Shown here piece after piece: positions 24,014 to 24,649 of a stretch of 24,649 bases of DNA. Within the stretch, counting starts at the first letter, position 1. Each line of letters starts with the position of its first letter. The stretch is from positions 1 through 24,649 of the forward strand of contig CAYZQE010000031.1 of assembly GCA_964480635.1 (NCBI GenBank), written 5' to 3'. The notes beneath the pieces are model-generated. The model did not search any database. It saw only the letters and a list, made by a program, of their open reading frames with translations, and was not told the origin of the DNA. The DNA comes from CAYZQE01 sp964480635 (GTDB lineage: Bacteria; Pseudomonadota; Gammaproteobacteria; GCA-001735895). The position numbers and the translations under genes are program-made.

Positions 24014-24106
24014 ATGGTTTTATTTATTTTGAAGATTTTATTATGTTATATTTTCTTCAATATATTCTTCAATTACACGGACTTTTATTCTTTATGCCCC
24101 GCATAA
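24014..24106 (+). CDS. Candidate 30-residue hydrophobic small protein
   Basis: The ORF runs ATG 24014 to TAA 24104-24106 and encodes 30 residues: MVLFILKILLCYIFFNIFF, then NYTDFYSLCPA. GGAG (24005-24008) lies five bases before the ATG, one of the best Shine-Dalgarno sequences in the window. Residues 2-19 form one membrane helix, with a polar tail containing a cysteine. The stop codon is inside the stem of an intrinsic terminator, so gene and terminator make one compact unit divergent from valS. Small single-helix proteins include type I toxins and membrane-complex regulators, but I see no antisense RNA and no homology I recognise. It could also be a chance ORF or the start of the neighbouring remnant. 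Confidence 0.4.
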   Translation: MVLFILKILLCYIFFNIFFNYTDFYSLCPA

Positions 24107-24116
24107 AGCTTTTTTT
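24090..24116 (+). terminator. Intrinsic terminator after the small ORF
   Basis: CTTTATGC (24090-24097) pairs perfectly with GCATAAAG (24101-24108) around CCC, followed by C and seven T (24110-24116). This is a textbook Rho-independent terminator on the + strand. It implies a + strand transcript that starts downstream of valS. Confidence 0.8.
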
Positions 24117-24124
24117 ATTGCTAA

Positions 24125-24565
24125 GTGATAATTCAAATTCAGATAATCAAGTTAAGAACAATCGCTTTTTTTTGCGCTAATGATGGCCAAAGTGGCGTTG
24201 AGCTGTGGGTGGCAGATGGAACAGAGCAAGGAAGCAAACGCGTTAAAGGCATTAATACTTTAGAGCAAGGCTCAGACCCTGAACATTTAACGCAAATGAA
24301 TGGTTTTGTGTTTTTTATTGCCGAAACAGGAAAAAGTGGTCGAGAGTTATGGAAAACAGATTTATTGACTCAGCAGTCAAAATTAGTCAAAAACATTAAT
24401 CCTGGTAAAGATATTGGGCCTAATAATCTTATTGTAGTGGGTGATACATTATTTTTTACCCAAAGACCAAGAATTGCTTATATATCAAATTATGAAGACC
24501 TTGAAATATGGATCTCACAAGGAACATTGGATACTACCCACTTGGTTAAGAATGATCCTTCCTAA
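24125..24565 (+). pseudogene. Fragment of an ELW-repeat (DGT-type) secreted protein
   Basis: The frame opens with GTG right after an in-frame TAA, has no ribosome binding site, and joins coding-like sequence abruptly at about residue 14. The 146 residues hold about three degenerate copies of a repeat: NDGQSGVELWVADGTEQGS, then ETGKSGRELWKTDLLTQQS, then LEIWISQGTLDTTHLVK. Between them lie FVFFIAE and GDTLFFTQ strands. ELWxSDGTxxGT repeats normally occur in tandem in large exported surface proteins of several hundred residues. Here the N-terminus and signal peptide are missing, the later repeats have lost key glycines, and the frame stops after about 120 repeat residues. It is most likely a gene remnant. 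The last 84 bases of the window hold nothing I can identify. Confidence 0.6.
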
Positions 24566-24649
24566 CCTTATCCTGCTAAATATTTTGATTCTTTAACGTA
24601 AGCGTTCATTCTAGACCGTTAGCACTCCATTACTTCTTTTTTAGCCGTT

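Noticed and set aside
1..24649. tRNA, rRNA, CRISPR arrays, riboswitches, intact insertion sequences
   Set aside because: Looked for on both strands; no cloverleaf, spaced repeat array, aptamer-like leader or transposase gene was recognised.

Overview
The window is a stretch of gammaproteobacterial chromosome with fairly low G+C (visibly AT-rich, roughly 40% by eye). It is built around a complete division and cell wall (dcw) cluster on the + strand: mraZ, rsmH, ftsL, ftsI, murE, murF, mraY, murD, ftsW, murG, murC, murB, ddl, ftsQ, ftsA, ftsZ. The meso-diaminopimelate-type MurE, the ddl-ftsQ-ftsA-ftsZ order and an SthA-type transhydrogenase fit Gammaproteobacteria. A PEP-CTERM protein points to an environmental exosortase-bearing lineage, such as Methylococcales or Thiotrichales relatives. 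I cannot place it more closely from sequence alone.

Left flank (1-1680). The window opens on the last codons of sthA. A convergent gene for a secreted, lectin-like PEP-CTERM protein follows on the - strand (141-980). Its upstream region has a well-matched sigma-54 (-24/-12) promoter and a perfect 17-bp inverted repeat about 98 bp upstream of the predicted start, where an enhancer-binding protein would bind. Beyond it is a second, 5'-truncated copy of the sthA 3' end (about 1237-1347), so the PEP-CTERM gene lies between two copies of the same gene end. The last 330 bases before mraZ carry a sigma-70-like promoter and four GTG-type boxes at exact 10-bp spacing, which are very probably the MraZ operator.

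Centre (1681-19201). The sixteen dcw genes make peptidoglycan precursors (murC, murB, murD, murE, murF, ddl), load them onto lipid (mraY, murG), move or polymerise them at the septum (ftsW, ftsI) and build the divisome (ftsL, ftsQ, ftsA, ftsZ). Almost every junction overlaps, nine of them as ATGA, so the run reads as one translationally coupled operon. Its first real gap is the 49 bases between ftsA and ftsZ, which hold a small hairpin and a good ftsZ ribosome binding site.

Right flank (19202-24649). The lpxC gene usual after ftsZ in this class is absent. A hairpin terminator is followed on the - strand by a start-less remnant of an outer-membrane beta-barrel-like gene, a small nested-palindrome segment, a DoxX-family membrane protein gene with its own promoter, an unrecognised 180-residue gene and valS. 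Divergent from valS is a candidate 30-codon hydrophobic micro-ORF with a strong Shine-Dalgarno sequence, ending inside a textbook intrinsic terminator. After it comes a fragment of an ELW-repeat protein. The theme of the flanks is gene debris around an intact essential operon.
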